Assembly: GCF_012273515.2 (NCBI RefSeq)
Contig: NZ_CP050975.2
Span: forward strand, 4,402,001-4,466,000
Source of the DNA: Streptomyces sp. RPA4-2
GTDB taxonomy: Bacteria > Actinomycetota > Actinomycetes > Streptomycetales > Streptomycetaceae
Direction of reading: 5' to 3'
Length of the DNA: 64,000 nt
In this document: piece after piece, positions 1 through 8,651 of the stretch
Layout: every line of letters starts with the position of its first letter
How positions within the stretch are numbered: the first letter of the stretch is position 1
Program-made: the position numbers and the translations under genes
The notes under the pieces: model-generated
What the model was told of the DNA's origin: nothing
What the model saw: only the letters and a program-made list of their open reading frames with translations
The model's database searches: none

Positions 1-297
1 GCGCCCTGGCACCAGGTCCGGCTGCTGCTGCGGCTGCACCGCTACGCGCGCGAGTGCCTCTACCAGGAGGACGTCCCCTCCGACGTACGGCTGCTCGGCG
101 CGGGTCAGGCCCTCGACCGGCACCGGGACGCGGCCGAGGCGGCCGCGGCCGCGGCGTCGGCGGCCCGCACCCCGCGCATCGCGCCGGCGACCGCGTACGC
201 GCTCGGAGTGCTCCACGCGGACCAGCGGCACGAGGTGGAGGCGGCACGCTTCGCGTTCCAGCAGAGCTGGCAGAAGGAAGCCGCACGCACCCCCTGA
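1..297 (+). CDS. CHAD-domain protein, C-terminal end (partial)
   Basis: An open frame enters from the left edge and stops with TGA at 295-297, giving the last 98 residues of a protein whose start lies outside the window. The visible part is helical, basic and histidine-rich (LLLRLHRYARECL), then an Ala-rich helix, and ends in FQQSWQKEAARTP. That composition and its place directly before a Nudix gene and the pst operon fit the C-terminus of a CHAD (conserved histidine alpha-helical) protein. Such domains bind polyphosphate and commonly sit near phosphate genes in Streptomyces. The family call rests largely on context because no complete domain is visible. Confidence 0.55.
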   Translation, partial: APWHQVRLLLRLHRYARECLYQEDVPSDVRLLGAGQALDRHRDAAEAAAAAASAARTPRIAPATAYALGVLHADQRHEVEAARFAFQQSWQKEAARTP

Positions 298-307
298 GGG
301 AGACCCC

Positions 308-727
308 ATGACCGACGGCACCGACATCATCCGGGCGGCGGGCTGCGTCCTGTGGCGCCGCTCGCCCGTCGACGGCGAGCTGGAGGTCTGTCTGGTCCAC
401 CGTCCGAAGTACGACGACTGGTCGCATCCGAAGGGCAAGCTCAAGCGCGCCGAGGACGCCCTGGCGGGGGCGCTGCGGGAGGTCGAGGAGGAGACGGGGT
501 ACTCCGCGGTGCCGGGCGCCACCCTGCCCACGCTCGGATACGTCGTCGGCGGACGCACCAAGGAGGTCCGTTACTGGGCGGCCGAGGCGGCGGACGGCTG
601 CTTCCGCCCGAACAGCGAGGTCGACCGGGTCCTGTGGCTCCCGCCGCCCGCGGCCCGGCACCGCCTGACCCAGCCCAGGGACCGCGACCTGGTCGACGCG
701 CTGCTGCACTCGCTGCATCTCGCGTAG
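308..727 (+). CDS. Nudix hydrolase (MutT-like)
   Basis: A 139-residue Nudix hydrolase that probably hydrolyses a nucleoside diphosphate linked to another group, such as oxidised or diadenosine nucleotides. The Nudix box is complete: G43, E49, then REVEEETGY at 57-65, giving the glutamates that bind Mg2+. The protein is a single domain; the two-domain mycobacterial MutT1 has an added phosphatase domain that is absent here. The ATG follows a GGGAGA Shine-Dalgarno and starts 10 bases after the CHAD-type stop, so the two genes are probably cotranscribed. The substrate cannot be told from sequence. Confidence 0.9.
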   Translation: MTDGTDIIRAAGCVLWRRSPVDGELEVCLVHRPKYDDWSHPKGKLKRAEDALAGALREVEEETGYSAVPGATLPTLGYVVGGRTKEVRYWAAEAADGCFRPNSEVDRVLWLPPPAARHRLTQPRDRDLVDALLHSLHLA

Positions 728-991
728 GCCGTACGAGTCATGAGGTACGGACCGGTACGCACCCTGAGGCCGGCGCACGCCGTCGCACCCCGCCCGGACT
801 CCGCGCCCGTACGAGGAGGCCGTGCGCCGTATGCCCGCACAGCACCGCATCCGGCCCCGTCACGCCTCTCGCGCCGAAACCTGAACGATTGCGTCTGGTT
901 GCCTAGAGTTACCCATGCGACCCGAGTTGTCGGAAACCGCCCCGTGTCCTCGACGTAAGCGTTCCGTGACCTCACCGCACCGACCGCAGGG

Positions 992-1035
992 GTTCACCCT
1001 CCGTTCACTTATGGCCATCGGCGCCTTCACCTCTT
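992..1035 (+). promoter_or_regulatory. PHO boxes (PhoP operator) of pstS
   Basis: Direct repeats on an 11-base period lie about 130 bases before the pstS start: GTTCACCCTCC at 992-1002, GTTCACTTATG at 1003-1013, a degenerate unit, and CTTCACCTCTT at 1025-1035. They match the actinobacterial PhoP direct-repeat unit (GTTCACC-type). This is the expected activation site for phosphate-starvation induction of pstSCAB. Confidence 0.85.
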
Positions 1036-1160
1036 CTGCCTAATTTCGGCCTTACGCGGTGCGGACCGCGCCCCGGGCAAGTCCTGGGACACGGCTTCCG
1101 CCTACCACCGACATCGCACGCCGCCACTCGACGGCGGCTCCTGGAAGGAACTCCCGAAAA

Positions 1161-2300
1161 GTGAAGCTTCAGCGCAAGAACCGGCTTCGCGCCCTCTCGC
1201 TCGGTGCCGTCGCCGTCTCCGGCGCCCTGGCCCTCACGGCGTGCGGCTCGGACGACACCGGTGGCAAGAGCAACAGTGGCGACAAGGCGACCTCCTCCGC
1301 CACGAGCGCCAGCGCCATCAAGTGCGACGACGCCAAGGGCCAGCTGCAGGCCTCCGGGTCCTCCGCGCAGAAGAACGCCATAGACGCCTGGGTGAAGGAG
1401 TTCACCCGGGCCTGCTCCGGCGTCCAGATCAACTACAACCCGACGGGTTCGGGTGCCGGTGTGACGGCGTTCACGCAGGGCCAGACCGCGTTCGCCGGTT
1501 CGGACTCCCCGCTGAAGCCCGAAGAGGTCGGCGCGGCCGCGAAGGCCTGTGGCGGCAACCCGGCGATCGACCTCCCGATGGTCGGCGGCCCGATCGCGAT
1601 CGGTTACAACCTGCCGGGCGTGGACGGCCTCGTCCTCGACGCGTCCACCATCGCCAAGATCTTCGACGGCAAGATCACGAAGTGGAACGACTCCGCGATC
1701 GCGAAGCTCAACCCCTCCGCGAAGCTGCCCAGCACCAAGATCCAGGCGTTCCACCGCTCGGACGAGTCCGGCACCACGGACAACTTCACCAAGTACCTGA
1801 AGGCCGTCGCCCCGTCCGACTGGAACTACTCCGGCGGCAAGGCGTGGCAGGCCAAGGGCGGCCAGTCCGCGCAGGGCTCCGCCGGTCTCGCCCAGCAGGT
1901 CAAGCAGACCGCCGGCGCGATCTCCTACTTCGAGCTCTCCTACGCCGCTGACGGCATCAGCACCGTCGACCTCAAGACGGACGCCGCCACCCCGGTGAAG
2001 GCCAGCGTCGAGAACGCCACCAAGGCGATCGCCAGCGCCGAGGTCAAGGGCAGCGGCAACGACCTGGCCCTCGGCCTGAACTACAAGCCGACCACGGAGG
2101 GCGCCTACCCGCTCACCCTGGTCACCTACGAGATCGTCTGCGAGAAGGGCAACAAGGCCGACACCCTGCCCGCCACGAAGTCCTTCCTCAACTACATCGC
2201 GAGCGAGGACGGTCAGAAGCTTCTGACCGACGCGCAGTACGCGCCCATCCCCGCCGAGATCATCACCAAGGTTCGCGCCGCCGTCTCGAACCTGAGCTGA
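1161..2300 (+). CDS. pstS: Phosphate ABC transporter substrate-binding lipoprotein PstS
   Basis: High-affinity phosphate-binding lipoprotein that delivers inorganic phosphate to PstCA. I take the GTG at 1161 as start because it follows GGAAGGA (1143-1149) and gives a proper lipoprotein signal, KLQRKNRLRALSLG, ending in the lipobox LTAC with Cys28. An upstream in-frame ATG at 1059 would bury this signal. Phosphate-contact motifs typical of PstS are visible: QASGSSAQ near residue 65, AGSDSPL near 115 and RSDESGTTDNF near 200. The mature protein has the usual length (379 residues in all). It heads pstSCAB and has PHO boxes upstream. Confidence 0.97.
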   Translation: MKLQRKNRLRALSLGAVAVSGALALTACGSDDTGGKSNSGDKATSSATSASAIKCDDAKGQLQASGSSAQKNAIDAWVKEFTRACSGVQINYNPTGSGAGVTAFTQGQTAFAGSDSPLKPEEVGAAAKACGGNPAIDLPMVGGPIAIGYNLPGVDGLVLDASTIAKIFDGKITKWNDSAIAKLNPSAKLPSTKIQAFHRSDESGTTDNFTKYLKAVAPSDWNYSGGKAWQAKGGQSAQGSAGLAQQVKQTAGAISYFELSYAADGISTVDLKTDAATPVKASVENATKAIASAEVKGSGNDLALGLNYKPTTEGAYPLTLVTYEIVCEKGNKADTLPATKSFLNYIASEDGQKLLTDAQYAPIPAEIITKVRAAVSNLS

Positions 2301-2307
2301 CCTGAGT

Positions 2308-2339
2308 GTGCGGCCCGCCTCACCCGAGGCGGGCCGCAC
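2308..2339 (+). terminator. Hairpin between pstS and pstC (attenuator)
   Basis: A perfect 13-bp stem (2308-2320 with 2327-2339, six-base loop) lies seven bases after the pstS stop and about 60 bases before pstC. There is no T-run after it. In a pst operon such a hairpin lets PstS be made in excess over the membrane and ATPase subunits, by attenuation or by 3'-end protection of the pstS message. That role is inferred. Confidence 0.75.
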
Positions 2340-2401
2340 CGTCCGGTGCACCGCCGCCTGGAGCCGCCACCCCTTACGGTTCCGCAGACCGGAGAATCCT
2401 C

Positions 2402-3409
2402 ATGGACATAACGACACAGAACACTGAAGCGCCACCTCCCACCCCACAGACTTCCGCGCCCGGCACGAAGATCGCCGACCGCGGCGCCTCCCCCATCGGA
2501 GACCGCGTCTTCCTCGGCCTCTCCCGTGGGTCCGGCATCTTCCTTCTGGTGATCATGGCCGCCATCGCGGCCTTCCTCACCTATCGCGCGGCCAACGCGA
2601 TCAGCGAGGACCACGGGAACTTCCTCACGACGTTCGAGTGGAACACCAACCTGCTGCCGCCGAGCTTCGGCATCGCGGTGCTGGCCTTCGGCACGGTGGT
2701 CTCCTCGATCATCGCCATGGCCCTCGCGGTCCCCGTCGCCGTCGGCATCGCGCTGTTCATCACGCACTACGCGCCGCGCAAGCTCGGCGGCCCCATCGGG
2801 TTCGTGATCGACCTGCTCGCCGCCGTCCCGTCCATCGTGTACGGCCTCTGGGGCGCCCTCGTCCTGGTCCCCCACATGGACGGCCTGTTCGGCTGGCTCG
2901 ACCACTACTTCGGCTGGACCGGCATCTTCGACTGGCAGGGCGGCGCCCCCCGCTCGATGCTCACCGTCGGCGTCCTGCTCGCGATCATGATCCTGCCGAT
3001 CATCACCAACGTGAGCCGCGAGGTCTTCCGCCAGGCTCCGCTGATGATCCAGGAGGCCGCTCTCGCGCTCGGCGCCACGCGCTGGGAGGTCATCCGCATG
3101 TCGGTGCTGCCCTTCGGCCGCTCCGGTGTGATCTCCGCCTCGATGCTGGGCCTCGGCCGCGCGCTCGGCGAGACGATGGCCGTCGCCACGGTCCTCTCGC
3201 CCACCTTCGAGATCAACGCCAGCCTGCTCGACCCGGGCGGCGGCACCTTCGCGCAGAACATCGCGAGCAAGTTCAGCGAGGCCACCCCGCTCGGCCAGGA
3301 CGCGCTGATCGCCTCCGGTCTCGTCCTGTTCGTCATCACTCTGCTGGTCAACGGCGGCGCGCGGATGATCATCAACCGCCGCAAGGAGTACTCGGGGGCC
3401 AACGCATGA
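2402..3409 (+). CDS. pstC: Phosphate ABC transporter permease PstC
   Basis: One of the two membrane permeases of the Pst transporter, 335 residues. The ATG at 2402 follows GGAG and is preferred over an in-frame upstream start at 2306 that would run through the attenuator hairpin. A hydrophilic Pro/Thr-rich N-terminus leads into about six membrane segments. The cytoplasmic coupling loop [20 protein letters not shown], which docks on the ATPase PstB, is clear near residue 220. Its stop overlaps the pstA start (ATGA), which shows translational coupling. Confidence 0.96.
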   Translation: MDITTQNTEAPPPTPQTSAPGTKIADRGASPIGDRVFLGLSRGSGIFLLVIMAAIAAFLTYRAANAISEDHGNFLTTFEWNTNLLPPSFGIAVLAFGTVVSSIIAMALAVPVAVGIALFITHYAPRKLGGPIGFVIDLLAAVPSIVYGLWGALVLVPHMDGLFGWLDHYFGWTGIFDWQGGAPRSMLTVGVLLAIMILPIITNVSREVFRQAPLMIQEAALALGATRWEVIRMSVLPFGRSGVISASMLGLGRALGETMAVATVLSPTFEINASLLDPGGGTFAQNIASKFSEATPLGQDALIASGLVLFVITLLVNGGARMIINRRKEYSGANA

Positions 3410-4470
3410 GCCACGCATCCGTCACCGAGAGGCGCCCCAGCAGCCTGCGCGGCGCCAGCCTCCCCTCGTGGTCCCCGTGGGGGATCGCCGTGGGCGCGCT
3501 CGTCCTCGCCGTGGTCATCGGACTGGTGGGCGGCCTCGACAGCAAGGTCCAGTGGGGCCTGATCGCCGCGATCCTCTTCATCCTCGGCACCTACGGCATC
3601 TCGGCCCGCGTCGAGGGCCGCCGCCAGGCCAAGGACCGGGTCGCGACCAGCCTCGTCTGGGTCTGCTTCCTCGTCGCCATCGTCCCGCTGGCCTCCCTGA
3701 TCTGGGAGACCGCCAAGCGTGGCGTGAAGGTCTTCGACATCTACTTCCTGACCCACTCCATGGGTGTGGTCGCCGACACCGAGACCGGTGGCGGCATCTA
3801 CCACGCGATCATCGGCACCCTGGAGCAGGTCGGCATCGCCACCCTGATCGCCGTGCCGATCGGCGTGCTCACCGCCGTCTACCTGGTGGAGTACGGGCGG
3901 GGCAAGCTCGCCAAGGCCGTCACCTTCTTCGTCGACGTCATGACGGGCATCCCGTCGATCGTCGCCGGCCTGTTCATCCTCAGCTTCTGGATCCTGATCC
4001 TGGACATGGGCTACTCCGGCTTCGCCGGCTCGCTCGCCCTGTCCATCCTGATGATGCCCGTCGTGGTCCGCTCCACGGAGGAGATGCTCAAGCTCGTACC
4101 GAACGAGCTGCGCGAGGCCTCCCTCGCGCTGGGTGTCCCGAAGTGGCGCACCATCATCAAGGTGGTCCTGCCGACGTCCATCGGCGGTATCACCACGGGT
4201 GTGATGCTCGCGGTCGCCCGCATCACGGGCGAGACCGCCCCGGTGCTGCTCCTGGTCTGGGGCACGAACTTCATCAACACCAACCCGTTCTCGGACCCGC
4301 AGGCCTCGCTGCCGCTGTACATCTACCAGCAGTACGCGAACAGCGCCGGCTCCGGCGCGGCCTACGACAGGGCCTGGGCGGCGGCACTCGCGCTCATCGC
4401 CTTCGTCATGATCCTGAACCTGGCGGCCCGCGGCATCGCCCGCTGGAAGGCCCCGAAGACGGGCCGCTGA
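3406..4470 (+). CDS. pstA: Phosphate ABC transporter permease PstA
   Basis: Second Pst permease, 354 residues, starting in the ATGA overlap with pstC. After a short polar N-terminus there are membrane segments near residues 25-60 and 80-100, then the transport core. The ABC coupling loop [20 protein letters not shown] lies near residue 240 and is followed by the conserved [11 protein letters not shown] stretch. It pairs with PstC to form the phosphate channel. Confidence 0.96.
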   Translation: MSHASVTERRPSSLRGASLPSWSPWGIAVGALVLAVVIGLVGGLDSKVQWGLIAAILFILGTYGISARVEGRRQAKDRVATSLVWVCFLVAIVPLASLIWETAKRGVKVFDIYFLTHSMGVVADTETGGGIYHAIIGTLEQVGIATLIAVPIGVLTAVYLVEYGRGKLAKAVTFFVDVMTGIPSIVAGLFILSFWILILDMGYSGFAGSLALSILMMPVVVRSTEEMLKLVPNELREASLALGVPKWRTIIKVVLPTSIGGITTGVMLAVARITGETAPVLLLVWGTNFINTNPFSDPQASLPLYIYQQYANSAGSGAAYDRAWAAALALIAFVMILNLAARGIARWKAPKTGR

Positions 4471-4517
4471 CGCGGCCAATCAGCGACCCGAACCTCTCGA
4501 AAGAAGCAGTGACTGAC

Positions 4518-5294
4518 ATGGCCAAGCGAATCGACGTAAGCGGTCTGACCGCTTACTACAGCGCCCACAAGGCGATCGAAGACATCTCGATGACGGTCGA
4601 ACCGCGCTCGGTGACGGCCTTCATCGGACCCTCCGGCTGCGGCAAGTCGACCTTCCTGCGCACCCTCAACCGGATGCACGAGGTCACCCCCGGCGGCCGT
4701 GTCGACGGCAAGGTCCTCCTGGACGACGAGGACCTGTACGGCCAGGGCGTCGACCCCGTCGCCGTGCGCCGCACGATCGGCATGGTCTTCCAGCGTCCCA
4801 ACCCCTTCCCCACCATGTCGATCTTCGACAACGTGGCGGCGGGCCTCAAGCTCAACGGCTCCTACCGGAAGTCCGAGCTCAGCGACATCGTCGAGAAGTC
4901 CCTCAAGGGCGCGAACCTCTGGAACGAGGTCAAGGACCGCCTGAACAAGCCCGGCTCGGGCCTGTCCGGCGGCCAGCAGCAGCGACTGTGCATCGCGCGG
5001 GCGATCGCGGTGGAGCCGCAGGTCCTGCTCATGGACGAGCCGTGCTCGGCCCTGGACCCGATCTCCACCCTCGCCATCGAGGACCTCATCGGTGAGCTGA
5101 AGGAGCGCTTCACGATCGTCATCGTGACGCACAACATGCAGCAGGCCGCCCGCGTCTCCGACCGCACGGCGTTCTTCAACCTGTCCGCGGTCGGCCAGCC
5201 CGGCCGCCTCATCGAGATAGACGACACGGAGCGCATCTTCTCCAACCCGTCGGTCCAGGCCACCGAGGACTACATCTCGGGCCGCTTCGGCTGA
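4518..5294 (+). CDS. pstB: Phosphate ABC transporter ATP-binding protein PstB
   Basis: ATPase of the Pst transporter, 258 residues, the usual PstB length. Walker [10 protein letters not shown] is at 37-45, the Q-loop is in [10 protein letters not shown], the signature LSGGQQQRL is near 153 and Walker [13 protein letters not shown] near 173, followed by the switch histidine in VTHNMQQA. The ATG at 4518 lies 47 bases after pstA behind a GAAAGAAG ribosome site. No phoU follows; the next genes are on the opposite strand. Confidence 0.97.
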   Translation: MAKRIDVSGLTAYYSAHKAIEDISMTVEPRSVTAFIGPSGCGKSTFLRTLNRMHEVTPGGRVDGKVLLDDEDLYGQGVDPVAVRRTIGMVFQRPNPFPTMSIFDNVAAGLKLNGSYRKSELSDIVEKSLKGANLWNEVKDRLNKPGSGLSGGQQQRLCIARAIAVEPQVLLMDEPCSALDPISTLAIEDLIGELKERFTIVIVTHNMQQAARVSDRTAFFNLSAVGQPGRLIEIDDTERIFSNPSVQATEDYISGRFG

Positions 5295-5312
5295 GCCGAC
5301 CCCCCACAAACC

Positions 5313-5384
5313 CCTCGCGGTGCTGCATGGCGGTGCCACCGCGAGGACGAGAAGGGCCCGCCCCCGGCTCCCGGGGGCGGGCCC
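5313..5384 (+). terminator. Double hairpin terminator after pstB
   Basis: Two stem-loops follow pstB. The first pairs CCTCGCGGTG (5313-5322) with 5337-5346. The second is a 14-bp perfect stem with a three-base loop (5354-5367 with 5371-5384). There is no U-tract, as is common in Streptomyces. It ends pstSCAB. Confidence 0.8.
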
Positions 5385-5431
5385 GCTCCCGTCTCCGGGT
5401 CCAGCCGCCCCCAGCCTGAAACCACGCCCGC

Positions 5432-5545
5432 GCACCTCAGACGGAACCTGCGCTGCGAACTCGCACCTCAGACGGAACCTGCACTGCGGACTCGCGCGGA
5501 AGACGGGGGCTGCGCTGCGGACTCGCGCGGAAGATGCGGGCCCAC
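5432..5545. repeat. 31-bp tandem repeat, about 3.5 copies
   Basis: Units begin at 5432, 5463, 5494 and 5525. The first two differ at two positions; the later two have diverged in their first half (GCGCGGAAGA in place of GCACCTCAGA) but keep the CTGCGCTGCGGACTC end. The repeat lies in the 670-base gap between the convergent pstB and pit genes. No promoter or gene was seen in it. Confidence 0.8.
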
Positions 5546-5670
5546 ACCGGAGACGGGGCCTACCTCGGAGATGCCGGCCCACGCTGAGGACGCGGCCCTG
5601 TCCTGTTGGCGCGGGCACACGCGGCGGATCTCGGCGTGCGCGGGGGGCCTCCGGCCGAGGCCATGCCCTC

Positions 5671-5760
5671 CAGCCCGTCCGGCGTTTGAGGACAAGCCCT
5701 TCGGGCGATGCGGGGGTCCAGGGGGCGCAGCCCCTTGGCGGGGACCGGGCCGGAGCCCCA
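5671..5760 (+). repeat. Dispersed intergenic repeat, copy A
   Basis: The core CAGCCCGTCCGGCGTTTGAG starts at 5671 and is followed by GGACAAGCCCTTCGGGCGAT and a G-rich arm around GGGGGCGCAGCCCC. The same core occurs inverted at 43617-43639 and twice at 49809-49861, so this is a multi-copy element of this genome. It sits between the 3' ends of two convergent operons. Confidence 0.8.
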
Positions 5761-5890
5761 TGCCGGGGTGCAGGGCGGAGCCCCATGCCGGGATGCAGGG
5801 CGGAGCCCCATGCCGGGATGCAGGGCCGGAGCCCCATGCCGGGATGCAGGGCCGGAGCCCCATGCCGGGGTCCGGGGCGGAGCCCCGGTT
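5752..5890 (+). repeat. 25/26-bp tandem repeat, five copies
   Basis: Units starting GGAGCCCCATGCCGGG begin at 5752, 5777, 5802, 5828 and 5854, and a partial unit begins at 5879. Spacing is 25, 25, 26, 26 and 25 bases. It abuts dispersed-repeat copy A and looks like an expansion of that element's GCAGCCCC tail. It ends about 75 bases before the stop of the pit gene on the other strand. Confidence 0.85.
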
Positions 5891-5964
5891 AGGGGATGGG
5901 TCGCGTAGGGGCGGCGGGGGCGAGAGAAATCCTTCGCAGACCCCCGGAGGGAACCCGCGGGTCC

Positions 5965-6963
5965 CTACAGGAACGCCAGGTCCACGACCCAGAAACTGGC
6001 CGCAGCCACCAACGCCGCCGCCGGCATGGTGATGAACCACCCCAGCACGATGTTCTTGGCGACACCCCACCGCACGGCGTTCACCCGCTTGGTCGCCCCC
6101 ACCCCCATGATCGCCGACGTGATGACATGCGTCGTGGAGATGGGCGCCTTGAACAGAAACGCCGTAGCGAACATGATCGACGCCCCGGTCGTCTCCGCGG
6201 CGAACCCCTGCGGCGGATCCAACTCGATGATCTTCCGCCCCAGCGTCCGCATGATCCGCCACCCACCCGCGTACGTACCGAGGGACAGCATCACGGCGCA
6301 GGAGATCTTCACCCACACCGGAATCGGATCGTCGGCGCCCTGGACGTCACCGATGACGAGCGCCATCACGACGATACCCATCGTCTTCTGCGCGTCCTGC
6401 AGACCGTGCCCGAGCGCCATACCGGCCGCCGAAACCGTCTGGGCTATCCGAAAACCCCTCTTGGCCTTGTGCGGGTTGGACCGGCGGAACAGCCACATGA
6501 TCGCGCACATCACCAGATAGCCGCCGATCAGGCCGACCACCGGCGACAGGAACATCGGGATGATGACCTTGTCGAGGACGCCGGACCACAGAACGGTCGT
6601 ACCGCCCGCGAGCGCCGCCCCCACCAGACCGCCGAACAACGCGTGCGACGAGGACGACGGAAGACCGAAGTACCAGGTGACCAGGTTCCAGACGATGGCC
6701 CCGATGAGCGCGGCGAAGAGGATGCCCATCCCCTTGGAGCCCTGGGGCGTCGCGATCAGACCACTGCTCACGGTGTGCGCGACCCCGCTGCCGAGGAACG
6801 CGCCCGCGAGGTTCATCACCGCGGCCATGGCGAGCGCGGCCCGGGGGGTCAGCGCCCGGGTGGACACCGACGTGGCGATGGCGTTCGCCGAATCGTGGAA
6901 GCCGTTCGTGTACGTGAATCCGAGCGCGACCCCGATGGTCACGATCAGCGCAAAGGTGTCCAC
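5965..6963 (-). CDS. Low-affinity inorganic phosphate transporter (Pit family)
   Basis: A 332-residue PiT-family permease that takes up metal-phosphate complexes using the proton gradient. The N-terminus carries the family signature GFHDSANAIATSVSTRAL, and the second half repeats a related GLPSSSSHALFGGLVGA. About ten membrane segments are visible. The family is often longer (about 400-500 residues), but this compact form is normal in Streptomyces next to a DUF47 partner. Its ATG lies six bases after the DUF47 gene, so the two form one operon. With pstSCAB convergent to it, the locus holds both high- and low-affinity phosphate uptake. Confidence 0.94.
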   Translation of the reverse strand: MDTFALIVTIGVALGFTYTNGFHDSANAIATSVSTRALTPRAALAMAAVMNLAGAFLGSGVAHTVSSGLIATPQGSKGMGILFAALIGAIVWNLVTWYFGLPSSSSHALFGGLVGAALAGGTTVLWSGVLDKVIIPMFLSPVVGLIGGYLVMCAIMWLFRRSNPHKAKRGFRIAQTVSAAGMALGHGLQDAQKTMGIVVMALVIGDVQGADDPIPVWVKISCAVMLSLGTYAGGWRIMRTLGRKIIELDPPQGFAAETTGASIMFATAFLFKAPISTTHVITSAIMGVGATKRVNAVRWGVAKNIVLGWFITMPAAALVAAASFWVVDLAFL

Positions 6964-6969
6964 GGAGCC

Positions 6970-7590
6970 TCAGGACTCCTTGACGGCGATGGTCTCCACC
7001 GTGTTCGCCACGTGTTCGAACGCGTCGGCCGCTTCCTCCAGCACATCCACGATCTGCTTGAGCTTCAGCACCTCGATGGCGTCGTACTTGCCGTTGAAGA
7101 GCTGGGCGAGCAGCTTGCGGTGGATCTGGTCGGCCTGGTTCTCGAGGCGGTTGACCTCGATCCAGTACTCGGTGAGGTTGTCCATGGTCCGCAGGTTCGG
7201 CATCGCCTCGGCGGTCAGCTCGGCCGCCCGCGCCAGCACCTCGATCTGCTGCTCCACACCCTTGGGGAGCTCCTCGACCTGGTACAGCACGACCAGGTCG
7301 ACGGCCTCCTCCATGAAGTCCATGATGTCGTCGAGGGACGAGGCCAGGTTGTAGATGTCCTCGCGGTCGAAGGGTGTGATGAAGGAGGAGTTCAGCTGGT
7401 GGAAGATCGCGTGCGTCGCATCGTCACCGGCGTGCTCCGCTGCCCGCATACGCTCTGCGATCTCGGCCCGGGCCGAGGCGTCGGCCCCGAGCAGTTCCAT
7501 CAGGAGTTTCGAGCCCGTGACGATGTTGTCCGCGGATGCGGAGAACATGTCGTAGAAGCTCGTCTCCCTGGGGGTCAGACGAAATCGCAC
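6970..7590 (-). CDS. DUF47 / PhoU-like partner of Pit transporter
   Basis: A 206-residue helical cytoplasmic protein of the DUF47 (PhoU-related) family. It starts with a GTG behind GAGG. The acidic helix pairs that hold metal in PhoU-like folds are seen as EHAGDDATH near residue 72 and DREDIYNLASSLDDIMDFME near 95. DUF47 proteins are nearly always encoded just before a Pit gene and are thought to gate or regulate it; that role comes from the family. It is first gene of the two-gene pit operon. A weak promoter candidate (TAGCAT on the minus strand, 7628-7633) lies about 40 bases upstream. Confidence 0.92.
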   Translation of the reverse strand: MRFRLTPRETSFYDMFSASADNIVTGSKLLMELLGADASARAEIAERMRAAEHAGDDATHAIFHQLNSSFITPFDREDIYNLASSLDDIMDFMEEAVDLVVLYQVEELPKGVEQQIEVLARAAELTAEAMPNLRTMDNLTEYWIEVNRLENQADQIHRKLLAQLFNGKYDAIEVLKLKQIVDVLEEAADAFEHVANTVETIAVKES

Positions 7591-7756
7591 GTGAGGTCCT
7601 CGGGGTCCTTTTGTTTCGGTCAGGCTGATGCTAGGCGCATCATCCGGCCACGGCTAACCGGCCGTCCCCCAGTGTCGCCCATGAGGCACAGTGATCAGCA
7701 CAGGGTCCGGTCCCGGCATCGGGCAAGGGCCCTATACCCAACGAAGTTCGATACCA

Positions 7757-7775
7757 TATACCTACCAGGGGTATA
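7757..7775 (+). promoter_or_regulatory. CsoR-type operator
   Basis: Inverted repeat TATACC/GGTATA with a seven-base spacer (TACCAGG), about 40 bases before the csoR start. It has the TACC...GGTA form of copper-sensor operators. Autoregulation is the likely role. It may also reach the divergent pit operon, whose start is about 170 bases away. Confidence 0.75.
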
Positions 7776-7814
7776 TGTAACCGACCTTTCCGGCGGGATC
7801 AGCAGGAGGACGCG

Positions 7815-8183
7815 ATGACGACCACCGAGGCCGGCGCGCCGGTGCCCTCCGGTGACACGCGGGAGACCGCGGAGGAGGTCGTGACCGACCACGACCGCGG
7901 TGTCCACGGCTACCACAAGCAGAAGGACGAGCACCTCAAGCGCCTGCGCCGGATCGAGGGCCAGATCCGCGGTCTGCAGCGGATGGTCGACGAGGACGTC
8001 TACTGCATCGACATACTCACGCAGGTCTCCGCCTCCACCAAGGCCCTGCAGTCCTTCGCCCTCCAGCTCCTGGAAGAGCACCTGCGCCACTGCGTCGCGG
8101 ACGCGGCCCTCAAGGGCGGCGACGAGATCGACGCGAAGGTCGAGGAAGCCACGAAGGCGATCGGCCGCCTGCTGCGTACCTGA
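7815..8183 (+). CDS. csoR: CsoR-family metal-sensing repressor
   Basis: A 122-residue repressor of the CsoR/RcnR family, which binds DNA as a helical tetramer and releases it on Cu(I) binding. The Cu ligands are all present: Cys64, His89 and Cys93, with the same 25- and 4-residue spacings as the M. tuberculosis protein. The core RLRRIEGQIRGLQRMV is typical. The N-terminus has about 30 extra, probably disordered residues. The ATG follows AGGAGG. No copper ATPase or chaperone gene is adjacent, so its regulated targets other than itself are outside the window. Confidence 0.92.
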   Translation: MTTTEAGAPVPSGDTRETAEEVVTDHDRGVHGYHKQKDEHLKRLRRIEGQIRGLQRMVDEDVYCIDILTQVSASTKALQSFALQLLEEHLRHCVADAALKGGDEIDAKVEEATKAIGRLLRT

Positions 8184-8249
8184 GAGCTGTCATCGTTCGC
8201 CCCCTCACCACGCCCGGCACCCACCAGGTGGGAGGCGAGGCGGCGGGAC

Positions 8250-8438
8250 CTACTCCTCCGTGCCGCTCTCCCGCGCACGCTCTTCGGCCACTTTCAGCAC
8301 CTCGTCGATGCTCTCCAGGCTGAGCCGGTCCTCATGGGCGGCCGACGCCGCGATGATCAGATCGCCGCACAGCTCGATCTCGGCGAGGGCCACGTGGTCC
8401 TGAACTGCCGTACCGCCGACCGGAGCCACGCGCGTCAC
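8250..8438 (-). CDS. Small conserved-looking protein, function unknown
   Basis: A 62-residue acidic protein starting with GTG behind AGGAAG. It reads as one compact helical domain (LAEIELCGDLIIAASAA, then SLESIDEVLKVAEERA). It has no membrane segment or signal. Codon use with G/C third positions and the good ribosome site support it as a real gene. I recognise no family beyond a Streptomyces-type hypothetical protein. Confidence 0.65.
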   Translation of the reverse strand: MTRVAPVGGTAVQDHVALAEIELCGDLIIAASAAHEDRLSLESIDEVLKVAEERARESGTEE

Positions 8439-8651
8439 CTCTTCCTGCCGTCACCGACTTCCTAGAGTAGGGAGCGGCCTACACACCGCGCATGGCACGG
8501 AAGGGCCATTTCCAGCCCCCAACCCCGCCTCCCACCCGGAGCCCGCCCAGGCACTCCGCGCCCCCGCGCCGCCCCCGGCTCGGGCCCCTACCCGGACTCC
8601 GCCGGCATGCACGACATGCCGCACACCCTTCACCCCGCGGTCGCCGCGCCT

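Noticed and set aside
1059..1160. N-terminal extension of PstS from ATG 1059
   Set aside because: It would bury the lipoprotein signal, has no ribosome site, and the GTG at 1161 has a good one.
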